A stretch of DNA of 6,247 nt from Verrucomicrobiota bacterium (GTDB lineage Bacteria; Verrucomicrobiota; Verrucomicrobiia; Chthoniobacterales; UBA10450). The stretch covers positions 1-6,247 of the forward strand of contig QHQV01000076.1 in assembly GCA_003219945.1 (NCBI GenBank), in the 5' to 3' direction. The translations under genes were made by a program, and so were the position numbers. The notes under the pieces are model-generated. The model was not told where the DNA came from and did not search any database. It saw nothing but the letters and a program-made list of their open reading frames with translations. Below, in pieces: positions 5,455 through 6,247 of the stretch. Numbering within the stretch: the stretch's first letter is position 1; every line of letters begins with the position of its first letter.

Positions 5455-6186
5455 ATGGCTCAGCCCATCCGTATCGCCATGTGGTCTGGTCCGCGAAATA
5501 TTTCGACCGCCATGATGCGCGCGTGGGGCAATCGGGACGACACTCTCGTTATCGATGAACCGTTTTACGCCTATTACCTTAAGGTGACAGGCATAGAACA
5601 TCCCGGCGCGGACGAAGTAATAACAACCGGCGAAACCGATTGGCGGAAAATTGTGACGGACCTCACCGGCCCGATCGCGAACGGAAAGCGGATTTTTTTT
5701 CAGAAACAGATGACACACCATCTGTTGCCCGAGATAGATCGCGAATGGCTAGGGGCTGTGACTAATTGTTTTCTAATTCGCGACCCGAGCGAAGTGATTA
5801 ACTCCTACATCAAAAAGCGAGAAGACCCCGCGCTCGAGGACCTCGGTTTCGTACAGCAGGCAGAGATTTTTGATTTCGTCCGAACACGCACGAATGCCGT
5901 TCCGCCCGTTGTCGATGCTAAAGACGTACTCCAAAATCCAGAGAGAACGCTACAACTGCTCTGCGAAGCTGTCGGCGTCGAATTTAGCAAGTCGATGCTT
6001 TCCTGGCCGTCGGGCTTGCGTCGCACCGACGGCATCTGGGCCTGGCATTGGTACGGCGAGGTGGCAAAAACGACCTCATTTCAGCCGTATCGTCCAACCC
6101 CGAGCGACGTTCCGGCGCGATTGCGTGAGATCTGCCAGCACTGCTGTGAATGCTATGAGCGGCTTTGTGAATACCGGCTGTATTGA
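5455..6186 (+). CDS. P-loop sulfotransferase-like protein
   Basis: This 243-residue soluble protein starts IRIAMWSGPRNISTAMMRAW (5-24), where SGPRNIST (11-18) fits the 5'-phosphosulfate-binding loop of sulfotransferases, with Arg14 in place of the usual Lys. VIDEPFYAYYLK (32-43) and FFQKQMTHHLL (81-91) are further conserved-looking blocks. LIRDPSEVINSY (107-118) matches the 3'-phosphate-binding Arg...Ser motif, and WAWHWYGEV lies at 195-203. The combination WSGPR-(N/S)-x-ST with DEP-(F/L)-YA-x-(Y/F)-LK also resembles, from memory, the N-terminal part of plant branched-chain aminotransferase-like proteins. The aminotransferase half is absent here. PAPS-dependent sulfonation is expected from the fold, but neither donor nor acceptor is proven; HAD-type annotations sometimes given to relatives are not supported by any DxDx motif. 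The C-terminus is Cys-rich (Cys227, 230, 231, 233, 238). There is no clear ribosome binding site before the ATG. Confidence 0.78.
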   Translation: MAQPIRIAMWSGPRNISTAMMRAWGNRDDTLVIDEPFYAYYLKVTGIEHPGADEVITTGETDWRKIVTDLTGPIANGKRIFFQKQMTHHLLPEIDREWLGAVTNCFLIRDPSEVINSYIKKREDPALEDLGFVQQAEIFDFVRTRTNAVPPVVDAKDVLQNPERTLQLLCEAVGVEFSKSMLSWPSGLRRTDGIWAWHWYGEVAKTTSFQPYRPTPSDVPARLREICQHCCECYERLCEYRLY

Positions 6187-6193
6187 GGATCTC

Positions 6194-6246
6194 GCACAAA
6201 GAACACAACGGGCACACAGCCATTGAAATAAAGTTTTTCTTTGTGC
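6194..6246. repeat. Inverted GCACAAAGAA repeat after the sulfotransferase-like gene
   Basis: GCACAAAGAA (6194-6203) and TTCTTTGTGC (6237-6246) are perfect 10-bp reverse complements 33 nt apart, starting 7 nt after the stop codon. The left side continues as a CACA-rich string (CACAAAGAACACAACGGGCACACA). The right arm is preceded by TTTTT and runs to the window edge, so the element may extend further. It may be a dispersed intergenic repeat that also acts as a 3'-end structure. The long loop and the T-run placed before the right arm argue against a canonical intrinsic terminator. Confidence 0.5.
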
Positions 6247-6247
6247 C

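Noticed and set aside
1..6247. Search for tRNA, rRNA, CRISPR array, transposase, phage or defence genes
   Set aside because: No cloverleaf with an anticodon arm, no regularly spaced direct repeats, and no recombinase or nuclease motifs were seen on either strand.

Overview
This window looks like chromosomal DNA of a free-living, moderately GC-rich bacterium. A soil Verrucomicrobiota (Chthoniobacterales-like) lineage is my best guess. The guess rests on the protein families and on intergenic sequences that resemble short dispersed repeats I associate with that group (AATGACGAA-type and CACAAAGAACACAA-type). No marker gene here proves the taxonomy.

Layout: (i) 2-415 (+) is the C-terminal end of an M20-family metallopeptidase cut by the window edge. 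(ii) 424-569 is an elaborate nested palindrome that fills the gap between that gene and the convergent osmC. (iii) On the minus strand, three collinear genes read right to left: a Tat-signal NAD-dependent epimerase-like SDR protein (3632-2511), a 12-TM nucleotide-transporter-like (ATP/ADP translocase family) protein (2431-1130), and an OsmC peroxide reductase (1008-583). The gaps are 79 and 121 nt, and the 79-nt gap is made almost wholly of a dispersed-type repeat. (iv) On the plus strand, diverging from the epimerase, are a Tat-signal aldo/keto reductase (3771-4706), a small secreted protein with a candidate Cys/His (CHAP or NlpC/P60-like) domain (4816-5370), and a P-loop sulfotransferase-like protein (5455-6186). 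(v) The window ends in a repeat-like inverted sequence (6194-6246).

The genes do not form one recognisable pathway. The clearest functional pairing is the two divergently transcribed oxidoreductases, both with twin-arginine-type N-termini and sharing a 138-nt intergenic region. OsmC is a housekeeping thiol peroxidase. No tRNA, rRNA, CRISPR array, transposase or phage gene was seen. The most interesting structure is in the intergenic DNA: the 146-bp foldback at 424-569, the repeat that supplies the last codons of the epimerase gene, and the 9-bp inverted repeats that bracket the divergent promoter region.
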